Part shown: piece after piece, positions 45,713-55,501 of the stretch | How positions within the stretch are numbered: position 1 is the stretch's first letter | How the letters are laid out: every line of letters starts with the position of its first letter | NCBI GenBank assembly: GCA_002722885.1 | Contig: PBNE01000021.1 | Span: 97,419 to 161,418, forward strand | Direction: 5' to 3' | DNA: 64,000 bases | DNA from: Rhodospirillaceae bacterium | GTDB taxonomy: Bacteria > Pseudomonadota > Alphaproteobacteria > SP197 | The notes under the pieces: model-generated | What the model saw: only the letters and a program-made list of their open reading frames with translations | Told to the model about the DNA's origin: nothing | Database searches by the model: none | Translations under genes and position numbers: made by a program

Positions 45713-47179
45713 GTGACCCTGTTCCTGCCAAGACACCCGTTCGACGATGACCGCCTGCATGAAGAATGCGGCGTGTTCGGCATCTTCGGCACCAAGGATG
45801 CGGCCGCGCATACCGCATTGGGCTTGCACGCCCTGCAGCATCGCGGACAGGAATCGGCCGGAATCGTGGCCTACGACAGCAACCAGTTTCACGTTCACCG
45901 CAGCCTGGGGCTGGTCTCGGATGTTTTCGCCAGCGAAGCCGTTATGGACCGGTTGGCCGGGCATGCCGCCATTGGACACAACCGCTATGCCACGACCGGC
46001 GGCACGGTGTTGCGCAACGTTCAGCCGATCTTCGTCGAGACCGACATGGGCGGCCTGGCTCTGGCCCACAACGGCAACCTGACCAACGCCCACCAGGTCA
46101 AGCAGGACCTGGTCAAGCACGGCGCGATTTTCCAATCCACGGCCGACACAGAGATCATCGTGCATCTGGTGGCACTTTCGACCATGACAGATATGCCGAG
46201 CCGGTTGGTTGATGCGCTGAAGCAGGTTGTGGGGGCCTATTCGCTGGTCGCCCTGACCGAAACACAGATGATCGGCGTGCGTGACCCACTGGGTGTACGA
46301 CCGCTGGTTCTGGGTGAGCTGGACGGCGACTATGTCCTGACTTCGGAGACCTGCGCGCTCGACATCATCGGCGCGACGTTCATTCGCGACATCGAGCCCG
46401 GTGAAATGGTGATCGTCGATTCCGACGGTCTGCATTCAATGCACCCATTCCCGAAGGACCAGAAACGGTTCTGCGTCTTCGAGTACATCTACTTCTCGCG
46501 GCCTGACAGCCAGGTCGAGGGCCGCAACGCCTATGAGGTGCGCAAGCGCATGGGTGCCGAGTTGGCCCGTGAAAGCGGTGTGCCGGCCGACGTGGTGGTA
46601 CCCGTGCCTGACTCCGGCGTTCCGGCCGCGCTGGGCTATGCCGAGGAATCCAGCGTGCCCTTCGCCCTGGGCATCATCCGCAACCACTATGTCGGGCGAA
46701 CCTTCATTCAGCCCAGCCAGCATATTCGCCATCTCGGCGTGAAGCTGAAACACAACGCCAACCGCGGCGAACTGGCAGGCAAGCGGGTCATGCTGCTGGA
46801 CGATTCGATCGTGCGCGGCACGACCTCGACCAAGATCGTTGCCATGGTGCGCGATGCCGGCGCGACCGAGGTGCACATGCGCATCGCGAGCCCGCCGACG
46901 ACACACTCGTGCTTCTATGGCGTCGATACACCGTCGCGTGAGGAACTGCTGGCCTCCAGGATGGATGTCGCCGATATGGCCGAGTTCATCGGGGTCGACA
47001 GCCTTGCCTTCCTCACCGTCGACGGGCTTTACCGAGCAGCAGGACAGGATGATGGCCGCAATGGTGACCAGCCGCAGTACTGTGACGCGTGTCTGACCGG
47101 CGACTACCCCATCAATCTGGTCGACCGCGACGGCGGTTTTGGCGCACGCCAGCTTTCCTTGCTCGACGACCCGAGCTGA
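45713..47179 (+). CDS. purF: Amidophosphoribosyltransferase
   Basis: First committed enzyme of purine synthesis, forming phosphoribosylamine from PRPP and glutamine. It is 488 residues. An 18-residue propeptide precedes Cys19 (DRLHEECGVFGIFG), the glutaminase nucleophile. GHNRYATTGG and LAHNGNLTNA bind glutamine, and VMLLDDSIVRGTTSTKIV is the PRPP loop. GTG 45713 is the likely start. Confidence 0.96.
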   Translation: MTLFLPRHPFDDDRLHEECGVFGIFGTKDAAAHTALGLHALQHRGQESAGIVAYDSNQFHVHRSLGLVSDVFASEAVMDRLAGHAAIGHNRYATTGGTVLRNVQPIFVETDMGGLALAHNGNLTNAHQVKQDLVKHGAIFQSTADTEIIVHLVALSTMTDMPSRLVDALKQVVGAYSLVALTETQMIGVRDPLGVRPLVLGELDGDYVLTSETCALDIIGATFIRDIEPGEMVIVDSDGLHSMHPFPKDQKRFCVFEYIYFSRPDSQVEGRNAYEVRKRMGAELARESGVPADVVVPVPDSGVPAALGYAEESSVPFALGIIRNHYVGRTFIQPSQHIRHLGVKLKHNANRGELAGKRVMLLDDSIVRGTTSTKIVAMVRDAGATEVHMRIASPPTTHSCFYGVDTPSREELLASRMDVADMAEFIGVDSLAFLTVDGLYRAAGQDDGRNGDQPQYCDACLTGDYPINLVDRDGGFGARQLSLLDDPS

Positions 47180-47187
47180 ACACAGCC

Positions 47188-47919
47188 ATGAGTGAGCCAT
47201 CCTCAGGACGTCTGACCGGGCGTATCGCCCTGGTGACCGGAGCTTCACGCGGGATCGGAGCGGCCGTGGCACAAGCCTATGGTCGCGAGGGCGCCCAGCT
47301 TGTGCTCGTCGCCCGGACCGTTGGCGGCCTTGAAGAGGTCGATGACAAGGTCCGGTCGCAGGGCGGGTTGCCCTCTGTGCTTGTCCCACTTGACCTCGCC
47401 GACGGCGAAGGCATCGACCGGATGGGCGGTGCGCTCTACGAACGGTTCGGCAAGCTCGACGTGCTTGTGGGCAATGCCGGCATTCTGGGTTCGCTCACAC
47501 CGACCGGTCACATCCAGCCCAAGGACTGGCAGCGAGCGCTGGATGTGAATGTCACAGCCAACTGGCGGCTGATACGCAGCCTCGATCCGCTGTTGCGTCA
47601 GTCGGAGGCCGGGCGTGCGATCTTCGTGACGACCGCGGCGACACAAAGCAACACGGCCTATTGGACGACCTACACAACAAGCAAGGCCGCTCTGGAGGCC
47701 CTGGTGTTGTGCTGGGCTGCGGAACTCAACAAAACCGCTGTACGGGCCAATTTGCTCGATCCCGGCATCATCAGGACCACGATGCGCGCCCGGGCCTTTC
47801 CTAGTGAAGATCCGGCGACATTGCCGGCACCGGAGAGCCTCGATGAGGCCTTTCTCCGCCTGGCGCTGCCCGATTGGGAGAAAAACGGCGCGCGTCTGAT
47901 CGCCGCGGATCTTCTCTGA
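47188..47919 (+). CDS. SDR-family oxidoreductase
   Basis: 243-residue short-chain dehydrogenase, with an intact active site. TGASRGIGAAVAQAY near residue 17 binds NAD(P), VGNAGILG follows, and the catalytic Tyr and Lys are in YTTSKAALEALVL. It starts eight bases after purF, so it may be co-transcribed, but no link with purine synthesis is evident. Substrate unknown. It is convergent with der. Confidence 0.9.
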   Translation: MSEPSSGRLTGRIALVTGASRGIGAAVAQAYGREGAQLVLVARTVGGLEEVDDKVRSQGGLPSVLVPLDLADGEGIDRMGGALYERFGKLDVLVGNAGILGSLTPTGHIQPKDWQRALDVNVTANWRLIRSLDPLLRQSEAGRAIFVTTAATQSNTAYWTTYTTSKAALEALVLCWAAELNKTAVRANLLDPGIIRTTMRARAFPSEDPATLPAPESLDEAFLRLALPDWEKNGARLIAADLL

Positions 47920-47928
47920 CGTGCGGGA

Positions 47929-49263
47929 TCAGTCCTTGGCGTAAGGGTTCTTGGGGGACTTGAACCGCACGCGCAGCGGGACGCCGGGCAGATCAAAGTC
48001 CTCACGTAGCCGATTAACCAGATACCGCTCATAGGCCTTGGGCAGATTGGCCACACGGGTGCCAAACACCGTAAACGTGGGCGGGCGCGTCTTGCCCTGG
48101 GTGGCATAACGCAGCTTGACGCGACCGCCGCCTGAGATGGGGGGCGGATGGGTTGCCACAGCATCTTCAAGCCAGCGGTTGAGATCGGCCGTTCCGATAC
48201 GGCGGTTCCAGCGGCCATAGCTGGAGGACACAGCCGGCATCAGACGGTTCACACCGCGCCCGCTCATGGCCGAGAAGGTGACCAACGGGACTCCACGGAC
48301 CTGAGGCAACAGTTCCTGCAGGCGCAGCTCCAGCTCGCGCCGAACCTCCTTGTGCTCGCGGACCAGGTCCCACTTGTTAACTGCGACCACGATTCCGCGG
48401 CCCTCGCGCTCCACAAGATCAACAATGTTGAGATCCTGCCGGTCAAACGCCTGACTGGCATCGAGCATGACCACCACCACATGGGCAAACTGGATGGTGT
48501 TCAGGCTGTCGGCCACCGACATCTTTTCGACGCGCTCGTGCACCCTGGCACGGCGGCGCATCCCGGCGGTGTCGACCAGTTCAATCTGGCGGCCCTCGAA
48601 GGTCCAGCGAGCGGCAATGGAATCACGGGTGAGGCCCGGTTCCGGGCCCGTGATCATGCGCTCCTCGCCCAGCAGCCGATTCACGAGAGTGGACTTGCCG
48701 ACGTTGGGACGCCCGACGATAGCAAGGCGCAACGGCCCCTCGCTCTCGTCAACGTCCGTGTCGTCATGCTGCTCGGAAAAAGGCACCAGAGCCTCGTAGA
48801 GATCACCCATGCCGTCACCATGTTCGGCAGAGACCGGAACGGGATCACCGAGGCCAAGAGAGAAGGCATCGTAGAAACCGGCGGCGGCAACAAGAGCCTC
48901 GGCCTTGTTCGCAACCAGAATGACGGGCCGCCCGATCCGCCTGAGCTCACGAGCGAAATGCTGGTCATCCGGGGTGACCCCAGCGCGGGCATCGATCACG
49001 AACAGCAGCACATCGGCATCAGCGAGGGCGCGGTCGGTCTGAGCGCGCATGCGGTGAGCGATCGAACCGGGTTCGGCCTCTTCAAGGCCCGCTGTATCGA
49101 TGAGCTGGAAGGTGAGCGGACCGATGCTGCCTTCACCCTCACGGCGGTCACGCGTCACACCGGGGCGCGGATCGACAATAGCCGAGCGCTTGCCTGTGAG
49201 GCGGTTGAAGAGAGTCGATTTGCCGACATTCGGCCGACCGACGATGGCGACCGTGAAGGGCAT
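47929..49263 (-). CDS. der: Ribosome-assembly GTPase Der
   Basis: Tandem-G-domain GTPase (EngA) needed for 50S maturation, 444 residues. Both P-loops are visible, GRPNVGKSTLFNRLTGKRSA (8-27) and GRPNVGKSTLVNRLLGEERM (about 188), with their DTAG switch motifs and the NKAE and NKWD base-recognition motifs. The C-terminal KH-like domain ends VPLRVRFKSPKNPY. It is the third gene of the yfgM-like-bamB-der operon. Confidence 0.97.
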   Translation of the reverse strand: MPFTVAIVGRPNVGKSTLFNRLTGKRSAIVDPRPGVTRDRREGEGSIGPLTFQLIDTAGLEEAEPGSIAHRMRAQTDRALADADVLLFVIDARAGVTPDDQHFARELRRIGRPVILVANKAEALVAAAGFYDAFSLGLGDPVPVSAEHGDGMGDLYEALVPFSEQHDDTDVDESEGPLRLAIVGRPNVGKSTLVNRLLGEERMITGPEPGLTRDSIAARWTFEGRQIELVDTAGMRRRARVHERVEKMSVADSLNTIQFAHVVVVMLDASQAFDRQDLNIVDLVEREGRGIVVAVNKWDLVREHKEVRRELELRLQELLPQVRGVPLVTFSAMSGRGVNRLMPAVSSSYGRWNRRIGTADLNRWLEDAVATHPPPISGGGRVKLRYATQGKTRPPTFTVFGTRVANLPKAYERYLVNRLREDFDLPGVPLRVRFKSPKNPYAKD

Positions 49264-49266
49264 GAG

Positions 49267-50589
49267 CTAGCGCAGGGCGATGATCTCGCCCGAGTCCTCG
49301 ATGAAAAGGACAGTGTTGTTGGCCGCGATGGGAGGCAACGGCAAGCCGCTCCCCATATCGACCATCCCAAGAAGGGCGCCGGTATAGGGCGAGATGGCCG
49401 CAGCCATGCCGTCTGTTCCGGCGACCAGCAATCGATCTCCGACCAGAATCGGACCGGACCAGTGGATCGGGTCTTCGCGGTCTTCCTCGTCTTCAAACTG
49501 CGGCAGAGCGGAGACCCAGCGAATGCGGCCGTCCTGACGGAGCATGCAGACGACCTGACCGTCGAGCGTGACGAGATAGAGGTAATCGCCAGCGACCCAG
49601 GGGGTCTGCACGCCACTGATGTCGCGTTCCCAGAGCCGCCCGCCGCTGGCCAGATCAATGGCGACGAGGCGCCCGCTGTGACTGACCGCAAACACAAGAC
49701 CTCGGTCGATCACCGCACTTCCGTTGATGTCGTTCAGTGCCGCGAGGGAATCCAAGCGCGCGGCATAGGCCAGCGTATCGGACCATACGACGCGGCCGTT
49801 CTCGCTGCGGAAGGCGTAGATCTCCCCCGATGAGTAGGTCACCACAACGAAGGATCCTGAAACCGCCGGGCCGCCGCCACCCAGAAGGCCGGCCGTTTCC
49901 TCGAGGCCCCTGTGGGTCCAGAGAATTTCACCGGTGTCGGCGTCAAGCGCAAAGAGCTCGTTGTCCGGGGTCACCAGAAAGACCCGGCCCTGGCTCACCG
50001 TGGGAGGCGTGCGCAGGGGCGGACCGATCCTGACGCGCCAGTACTCTTGACCCGTCTCGTGGTTGAGCACAATCAGCTCGCCGAAACCCGTCGTGACATA
50101 GACGCGGCCGCGATAGAACGCGAGGCCACCGCCCCAGCCGCCGTCGTCCTCGATCTCGGGCGTGATGTCGAAATACCAGAGCTCCTTGCCGGTCTCGGCA
50201 TCGAAGGCCGTGACCTCTGTGTGGGCATCCAGGGTGAACACACGGCCCAGCGCGACGACCGGCGTTGCAATCAGCTTGCGGAAGCGCCCCTGCCCTTCGC
50301 CAATATTACTCGTCCAGAGCTCATCGAGCGGCCCCGGCATCGCGATGTGATGCATGGCCTTATCGATCAGACCGCCAAATTGCGGCCAGTTCGGTGTATC
50401 GAGCGGGGGCGGCAGAATGATGGGAGTCTCTGCGATGCCACTGTCGCGGGTGAGTTCTGTCTCAAGCTCCAAAACCGCAATCCGATCACCTTCCAACGGT
50501 GGTGGCGGCGGTTCGCCGAGCCAGTCCGGCATGTCACACGCGGCCAGCAATGCCGAGCAGGCGACAACAAGGCAAAAACGCTGGATCAT
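49267..50589 (-). CDS. bamB: Outer-membrane assembly lipoprotein BamB
   Basis: Beta-propeller lipoprotein of the BAM complex, 440 residues. The signal peptide ends in the lipobox LLAAC (Cys near residue 18). Repeated PQQ-like blades follow, such as GRVFTLDAHTEVTAFDAETGKELWYFDI, GRVFLVTPDNELFALDADTGEILWTH and GLVFAVSHSGRLVAIDLASGGRLWERDI. The order bamB-der is conserved across proteobacteria. It overlaps the upstream TPR gene by four bases. Confidence 0.94.
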   Translation of the reverse strand: MIQRFCLVVACSALLAACDMPDWLGEPPPPPLEGDRIAVLELETELTRDSGIAETPIILPPPLDTPNWPQFGGLIDKAMHHIAMPGPLDELWTSNIGEGQGRFRKLIATPVVALGRVFTLDAHTEVTAFDAETGKELWYFDITPEIEDDGGWGGGLAFYRGRVYVTTGFGELIVLNHETGQEYWRVRIGPPLRTPPTVSQGRVFLVTPDNELFALDADTGEILWTHRGLEETAGLLGGGGPAVSGSFVVVTYSSGEIYAFRSENGRVVWSDTLAYAARLDSLAALNDINGSAVIDRGLVFAVSHSGRLVAIDLASGGRLWERDISGVQTPWVAGDYLYLVTLDGQVVCMLRQDGRIRWVSALPQFEDEEDREDPIHWSGPILVGDRLLVAGTDGMAAAISPYTGALLGMVDMGSGLPLPPIAANNTVLFIEDSGEIIALR

Positions 50590-51239
50590 AAAGCGCCGCC
50601 GGCGATCACAAGAAGTTCGGCAGCGCGGTTGCGCAACGTGGTCGGCGTGTTGAGGTCGGTCACGATCTCAGCGAACGTGGCGGCCGCCGCCTCCGTATCG
50701 CCCGCGCGCAGCTCAAGCAGTCCGCGCATCTCCAGGGCCGAATGACGCCAGGCGCTGTCGAGCAGCGCCCCAATCCGGGAGGACACATTGGCTGGGTCGC
50801 CGCCATCGACTAGCAGGATCACGGCGTAAAGCGCCGCGAGATCGCGGTAGCGCTGATCGACCGACATGCCGGCCAGAGTGTCGTAGAGAGCGACCGCTTC
50901 ATCGAGGTTGCCGCCGTTGGCCAGAATCTGGGCTTCGCGCAGGCCCGCAAGATAGGGGTAACCTTCGTCGCCATCCTTCACGAGACCATCGAAAATCGCT
51001 GCGGCATTGTCCGGGTTGCCCAAAAGGGCCTCCCGGTCAGCCTGCCAAAACATGAAGCCGTCGTCGGCAAGCTGGGATTCGCTGTATTCCTTGTAGCCGG
51101 TGTAACCCGCCACAATGACAATCACGAGGGTCACCACGCTCACGACGTAACGGCCATAGGTCTTCCAGAGCCTGAGCCATTGCTCGCGCTGGAGGTCTTC
51201 TTCGACTTCACGTAACAGCTGGTCGCCGGTATCGGCCAC
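50586..51239 (-). CDS. YfgM-like membrane-anchored TPR protein
   Basis: 217-residue protein with one N-terminal transmembrane segment (YVVSVVTLVIVIVAGYTGY, about 29-47) and a periplasmic helical repeat region (tetratricopeptide-like, alanine-rich helices from residue 60 on). It matches YfgM-type ancillary subunits of the SecYEG translocon in size, layout and place before bamB. The N-terminal cytoplasmic segment is charged (QLLREVEEDLQREQWLRLWKTYG). Confidence 0.88.
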   Translation of the reverse strand: MADTGDQLLREVEEDLQREQWLRLWKTYGRYVVSVVTLVIVIVAGYTGYKEYSESQLADDGFMFWQADREALLGNPDNAAAIFDGLVKDGDEGYPYLAGLREAQILANGGNLDEAVALYDTLAGMSVDQRYRDLAALYAVILLVDGGDPANVSSRIGALLDSAWRHSALEMRGLLELRAGDTEAAAATFAEIVTDLNTPTTLRNRAAELLVIAGGAL

Positions 51240-51358
51240 GGTCGTTTACCTTGTTCAGAGAATCGACGCGTAACTTAGCCATGACGGCGGTCTGCGGCAA
51301 CGCGTCGATGAAAAAGAGCCGCGCTTGCGCAAACCCGCGCCATCACTATGTTTTCACC

Positions 51359-51709
51359 ATGGAAGCGCCGCGATCTTACCGCGAATTCTGGCCGTTTTAT
51401 GTGCGTGAGCATCTGAATCCGACAACTCGTCTGTTTCACTTCATCGGTACTGCCGGTGTTCTGCTGTTTTTGGCGGCTGCCCTGGCCACGCGGAACGCCT
51501 GGTGGCTGCTTGCCATGCCGCTGTGCGGCTACGGATTCGCCTGGGCCGCGCACGCCTTTGTGGAACGCAACGAACCGGCGACCTTCACCCACCCCTTCTG
51601 GAGCCTGATCGGCGATTTTCACATGTTCGTCATGATGGCGATGGGCCGTATGTCGGCCGAGGTTGAACGGCATCGCGAGGGTGTCCGGCTCGATGGTCTG
51701 AGGAAATGA
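51359..51709 (+). CDS. DUF962 (Mpo1-like) membrane protein
   Basis: 116-residue membrane protein of the DUF962/Mpo1-like family, whose yeast member oxidises hydroxy fatty acids. Conserved parts are FWPFYVREHLNPTTRLFHFIGT, a hydrophobic AGVLLFLAAALATRNAWWLLAMPLCGYGFAW, and AHAFVERNEPATFTHPFWSLIGDFHMF with several His. ATG 51359 fits the family start; the frame is open upstream. The stop overlaps the next start by four bases. Confidence 0.85.
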   Translation: MEAPRSYREFWPFYVREHLNPTTRLFHFIGTAGVLLFLAAALATRNAWWLLAMPLCGYGFAWAAHAFVERNEPATFTHPFWSLIGDFHMFVMMAMGRMSAEVERHREGVRLDGLRK

Positions 51710-52623
51710 CGTCCATGCCGTCTTCGGCCGGCGAAGGCGGCGACAACACCGGCAAAGGCATCGCCCTGATGATGCTGGCGATGTGCCTGATGGCGTCAAT
51801 GGACGCCACGGCCAAATGGCTGGTCGAGGATCTCTCCATCGCCCAGATCCTGCTGATCCGCTTCCTGATGTTTCTGGTGGTCGCACTGGCCCTGGCCTCA
51901 CGACGTGGCCTGAAGGACACCATGCGATCGAAGAAGCCGGGACTGCAGGTGCTGCGCAGCTTGGTCATGCTGGCCGAGATCTATGTCTTCATCTGGGCTT
52001 TCAGTCTGCTGCCCCTGGCCGATGTTCACGGGATTGCCGCGGTTTCGCCCCTGATGGCGATGGCGCTTGCCGTGCCGCTGCTGGGCGAGAAGGCCGGCTG
52101 GCACCGCTGGGCTGCCGTGACGATCGGATTTATCGGGGTTCTGGTAATCATCCGGCCGGGCTCGGGCGTGATGGGATCGGGCGCCCTGGTCGCGCTGTTC
52201 GCAGCGTTTCTGTGGGGCCTGTTCCAGGTCCTGATCCGCAAAGTCGGGCTGGACGACAGTGTGGAGACCACATCGCTCTACACCGCGGTGGTGGCCGTCA
52301 TTGTGCTTGCGGTGGTCGCACCCTTCATGTGGACGCCGCCCGATACCGAAGCCTGGGGCCTTCTGCTCGCTGTCGGTGTGCTGGGCAGCCTGGGGCACCT
52401 GATCCTGTTTCGCGCCCTGCAACTGGCGCCGGCTTCAACGCTGCAGCCGTTCACCTACACGATGGTCCTGTGGGCGACCGTCATGGGATTCCTGATTTTC
52501 GGCGACTTTCCCGATGGCTGGACGATCGTCGGCATCGTGATTGTTGTGGCTGGCGGGCTCTATGCTTTCAGCCGGGAGAGCGCCGCATCCCGGCAAGCGC
52601 GTTCACGAGCACGGCCGCCATGA
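51706..52623 (+). CDS. EamA/DMT-family transporter
   Basis: 305-residue inner-membrane exporter-like protein with ten predicted helices in two EamA repeats (ALMMLAMCLMASMDATAKWLVEDLSIAQILLIRFLMFLVVALAL at the start; LGSLGHLILFRALQLAPASTLQPFTYTMVLWATVMGFLIFGDFP in the second). Substrate unknown. Its last 56 bases overlap the end of the convergent EamA gene. It may be co-translated with DUF962. Confidence 0.9.
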   Translation: MTSMPSSAGEGGDNTGKGIALMMLAMCLMASMDATAKWLVEDLSIAQILLIRFLMFLVVALALASRRGLKDTMRSKKPGLQVLRSLVMLAEIYVFIWAFSLLPLADVHGIAAVSPLMAMALAVPLLGEKAGWHRWAAVTIGFIGVLVIIRPGSGVMGSGALVALFAAFLWGLFQVLIRKVGLDDSVETTSLYTAVVAVIVLAVVAPFMWTPPDTEAWGLLLAVGVLGSLGHLILFRALQLAPASTLQPFTYTMVLWATVMGFLIFGDFPDGWTIVGIVIVVAGGLYAFSRESAASRQARSRARPP

Positions 52624-53446
52624 CGATGCCACCGCCGAGGAATCCCAGGGCCGTGGGAGTCTCTCCGAGGAAGAGCCAGACCCAGAACGGACCCATGATG
52701 ACTTCGGTCAGCCCCAGCACCATCAGCTCGGCAGCGGGAACGTATTTTGCGCCTGCCGCATAGAGCACCAGTGCAAACGACACCTGGAATGTGCCCATGT
52801 AGATGCAGAGCATCAGGTCCTGATCCGAGATCGTGAAGTCGTCAAGCAGGAAGGCCGCAAGCGAGCCGATCAGGATCGACGCCAGCATGACGCCGGGAAT
52901 CATGTCGCTGTCCTTGCCGCTGCGCAGCGACACGCCGAAGGCGGCAAAAGTGAAGGCCGCGCCGAGTGCGAGGAGGTTGCCGAAAAGGCGTCCTTCGGCA
53001 ATGCCCTCGCCCATCATGACGCCGACGCCGACCATGGCCGCGATCATGGCAAACCAAGTGGCACGCCGAACCGGTTCGCGCAGGACTATCCACGCCAGAA
53101 GCGCTGTGAAAAACGGCTGGGCGCTGATGATGAAAAACACGCTGGCCGCGCGCGTATGGAAAAAAGACGAGATGTAGAAAATGTTGCTGATGGCCAGAAA
53201 GAGGCCGGTCGATAGCATGGCACGCTTACCGGTGTCGAAGGCGCGCAGGGCACGGCCGCGGTGTTTGAAGAGCAGCAGGGAAAACAGCACCACGATGGCG
53301 ACCATCGAGCGGTAGAACTGCACCTCCCACAGCCCGGCCGCCTCCATCGAATTGATGATGACACCGGACTGGCTGATGAAGACGCCGCCCAGAACAACCA
53401 GGCCGACACCCTTCAGGTATTGCGGATTACGCGTGATGGAAAACAC
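52568..53446 (-). CDS. EamA/DMT-family transporter
   Basis: 292-residue EamA exporter-like protein on the opposite strand to the previous one. First repeat: GLVVLGGVFISQSGVIINSMEAAGLWEVQFYRSMVAIVVLFSLLLF; second: MLCIYMGTFQVSFALVLYAAGAKYVPAAELMVLGLTEVIMGPFWVWLFLGE. The substrate is unknown. The two EamA genes overlap tail to tail. Confidence 0.9.
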   Translation of the reverse strand: MFSITRNPQYLKGVGLVVLGGVFISQSGVIINSMEAAGLWEVQFYRSMVAIVVLFSLLLFKHRGRALRAFDTGKRAMLSTGLFLAISNIFYISSFFHTRAASVFFIISAQPFFTALLAWIVLREPVRRATWFAMIAAMVGVGVMMGEGIAEGRLFGNLLALGAAFTFAAFGVSLRSGKDSDMIPGVMLASILIGSLAAFLLDDFTISDQDLMLCIYMGTFQVSFALVLYAAGAKYVPAAELMVLGLTEVIMGPFWVWLFLGETPTALGFLGGGIVMAAVLVNALAGMRRSPG

Positions 53447-53548
53447 CCTCGGCTCGAGTGGCCCGACACGCCCCGTGCCAAACCTGCCCCTGCCGGGTAC
53501 AAAGATCGGGAGCGCAGCGCAACGACTTTCACGAGGACGGTTTCACCG

Positions 53549-53674
53549 ATGACCGGCGACACTGGAGGCAAACGGCCCTGGTTCATGCTGGCCGCGATGA
53601 GCGGCATCATGGGCCTGGTGGTGTTTGACGAGACCGTAGTGGGCGTGGCGGACGGCCCGACAGCAGCCCCCTAG
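53549..53674 (+). pseudogene. MFS transporter N-terminal stump
   Basis: ATG 53549 opens a 41-residue frame whose first 33 residues (RPWFMLAAMSGIMGLVVFDETVVGVA) match the first helix and the D-x-T-V-V-x-V-A motif of drug-resistance MFS transporters (DHA2 type). The frame then becomes unrelated (DGPTAAP) and stops. The rest of the roughly 450-residue gene is missing, so this is a deletion remnant. Confidence 0.65.
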
Positions 53675-53735
53675 CATGGGCGAGGGCGGCCGAAGGGGTG
53701 GCAACGAATTGGAACGGCTTTTCTTAGACTTTGGC

Positions 53736-53769
53736 AAGGGCGACAAGAGCGCCGAAGGTCGTCGCCCTT
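53736..53769. other. Hairpin in the MFS remnant-guaA gap
   Basis: AAGGGCGAC (53736-53744) pairs perfectly with GTCGCCCTT (53761-53769) around a 16-base loop. No T-run follows. The 235-base gap contains nothing else recognisable; its last 60 bases, by guaA, are AT-rich. Confidence 0.4.
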
Positions 53770-53909
53770 CGTTCGGTGGCTGATCAGTTGGTTGCCCCTC
53801 ATCGTCGAGAGCATGATGTTGACAAGGCTCACTATACGGCGAATTCAGGATCGGTTGCTCAAAGAAACTCTTATGCATCTCTTCGTTCATCCTTCATTCT
53901 TTTTAAAAT

Positions 53910-55472
53910 TTACTCCCACTCAATCGTCCCCGGCGGCTTTGATGTCACATCGTAGACTACCCGGTTGATCCCTCTCACTTCATTCACGATCCGGTTGGAA
54001 ACGTGGGCGAGGAAGGTGTGGTCGAAGGGGTAGTAGTCGGCAGTCATGCCGTCGGTGGAGGTAACCGCGCGCAAGGCACAAACGTGGTCGTAGGTGCGTT
54101 CGTCGCCCATTACGCCGACGGTCTTCACAGGCAGCAGCACGGCGAAGGCCTGCCAGATGGCGTCGTAGAGGCCGGCCTTGCGCATCTCCTCGATATAGAT
54201 GGCATCGGCCTTCTGCAGGATCGCGATCTTTTCGGGCGTGATCTCGCCGGGCAGGCGGATGGCGAGGCCCGGGCCCGGGAACGGATGACGACCGACCATG
54301 CTCTCGGGCAGGCCAAGCTCGCGACCCAGTTCGCGGACCTCGTCCTTGAAGAGCTCACGCAGGGGCTCGACCAGCTTCATGTTCATGCGTTCGGGCAGAC
54401 CACCGACATTGTGGTGCGACTTGATCGTGACCGAAGGCCCACCGTGAAAACTGACGCTTTCGATGACATCGGGATAGAGCGTGCCCTGGCCGAGGAACTC
54501 CGCACCGCCGATCTTGTTGGCCTCGACCTCGAAGACATCGATGAAGGTAGCACCGATGATCTTGCGCTTCTGTTCGGGATCGGTGACGCCGGCCAGCTTG
54601 CCCAGGAAGAGCTCCGACGCGTCATGGACGACCAGCGGGATGTTGTAGTTGCCGCGAAACAGGTCTTCGACCTGCCGGGCCTCGTCCATGCGCAGCAGGC
54701 CGTGATCGACAAAGACGCAGTTGAGCTGGTCGCCGATGGCTTCGTGCAGAAGCAGAGCAGCTACAGAACTGTCGACACCTCCCGAAAGGCCGAGGATAAC
54801 CTTGCCGTCTTTTACCTGATCGCGGATCGCGGTGACCGCCTGGTCGCGGAAGGCGGCCATGGTCCAGTCGCCGGCAAGGCCTGCGACCTTGTGCACGAAG
54901 TTCGCCAGCAGCTTACCGCCGTCGGGCGTGTGGACGACCTCGGGGTGGAACTGCACGGCATAGATGCGCTTCTCGTCGTTCGCGATGGCGGCATAGGGCG
55001 AACCGTCCGACGTACCGACGACACGAAAACCCTGAGGAATGGCGGTGATGCAGTCGCCGTGACTCATCCAGACCTGGTGACGCTCACCGGCCTTCCAGAC
55101 ACCGTCGAACAGAATGCAATCGTCCTGGATATCGAGGAAGGCGCGGCCGAATTCACGGTGTTCGGAGGTTTCCACCGCACCACCGAGCTGTGCGCATAAC
55201 GTCTGCTCGCCATAACAGATGCCCATGATGGGAACATCGGCCTCGAACACGGCCTGCGGTGCACTGGGGGCGGTCTCCCAGGTGGTCGAGGCGGGCGAGC
55301 CCGACAGGATGATGGCGCGCGGGTTGAAAGCGCGGATGCGTTCGTCATCAACCGTGCAGGGCAGAACCTCGCAAAAGACTCCGGCCTCGCGGACCCGGCG
55401 CGCGATGAGCTGGGTGACCTGCGAGCCAAAATCGAGAATCAGGACCTGGTCGGTATGCGGTGTTGTGGTCAT
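53910..55472 (-). CDS. guaA: GMP synthase (glutamine-hydrolysing)
   Basis: Converts XMP to GMP with ATP and glutamine. It is 520 residues. The glutaminase domain has Cys86 in [14 protein letters not shown] and the His-Glu pair in [10 protein letters not shown]. The ATP pyrophosphatase loop is [16 protein letters not shown], and the dimerisation domain ends [13 protein letters not shown] 55472 gives the usual start; the frame upstream crosses the repeat element. It is downstream of guaB on the same strand with two small genes between. Confidence 0.97.
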   Translation of the reverse strand: MTTTPHTDQVLILDFGSQVTQLIARRVREAGVFCEVLPCTVDDERIRAFNPRAIILSGSPASTTWETAPSAPQAVFEADVPIMGICYGEQTLCAQLGGAVETSEHREFGRAFLDIQDDCILFDGVWKAGERHQVWMSHGDCITAIPQGFRVVGTSDGSPYAAIANDEKRIYAVQFHPEVVHTPDGGKLLANFVHKVAGLAGDWTMAAFRDQAVTAIRDQVKDGKVILGLSGGVDSSVAALLLHEAIGDQLNCVFVDHGLLRMDEARQVEDLFRGNYNIPLVVHDASELFLGKLAGVTDPEQKRKIIGATFIDVFEVEANKIGGAEFLGQGTLYPDVIESVSFHGGPSVTIKSHHNVGGLPERMNMKLVEPLRELFKDEVRELGRELGLPESMVGRHPFPGPGLAIRLPGEITPEKIAILQKADAIYIEEMRKAGLYDAIWQAFAVLLPVKTVGVMGDERTYDHVCALRAVTSTDGMTADYYPFDHTFLAHVSNRIVNEVRGINRVVYDVTSKPPGTIEWE

Positions 55473-55501
55473 GGTCAACTCTCGCGCAAGCAACATGAAA
55501 G

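Noticed and set aside
53731..53955. Frame ending [14 protein letters not shown]
   Set aside because: This is the reverse complement of the conserved guaA C-terminus, a known type of false ORF.
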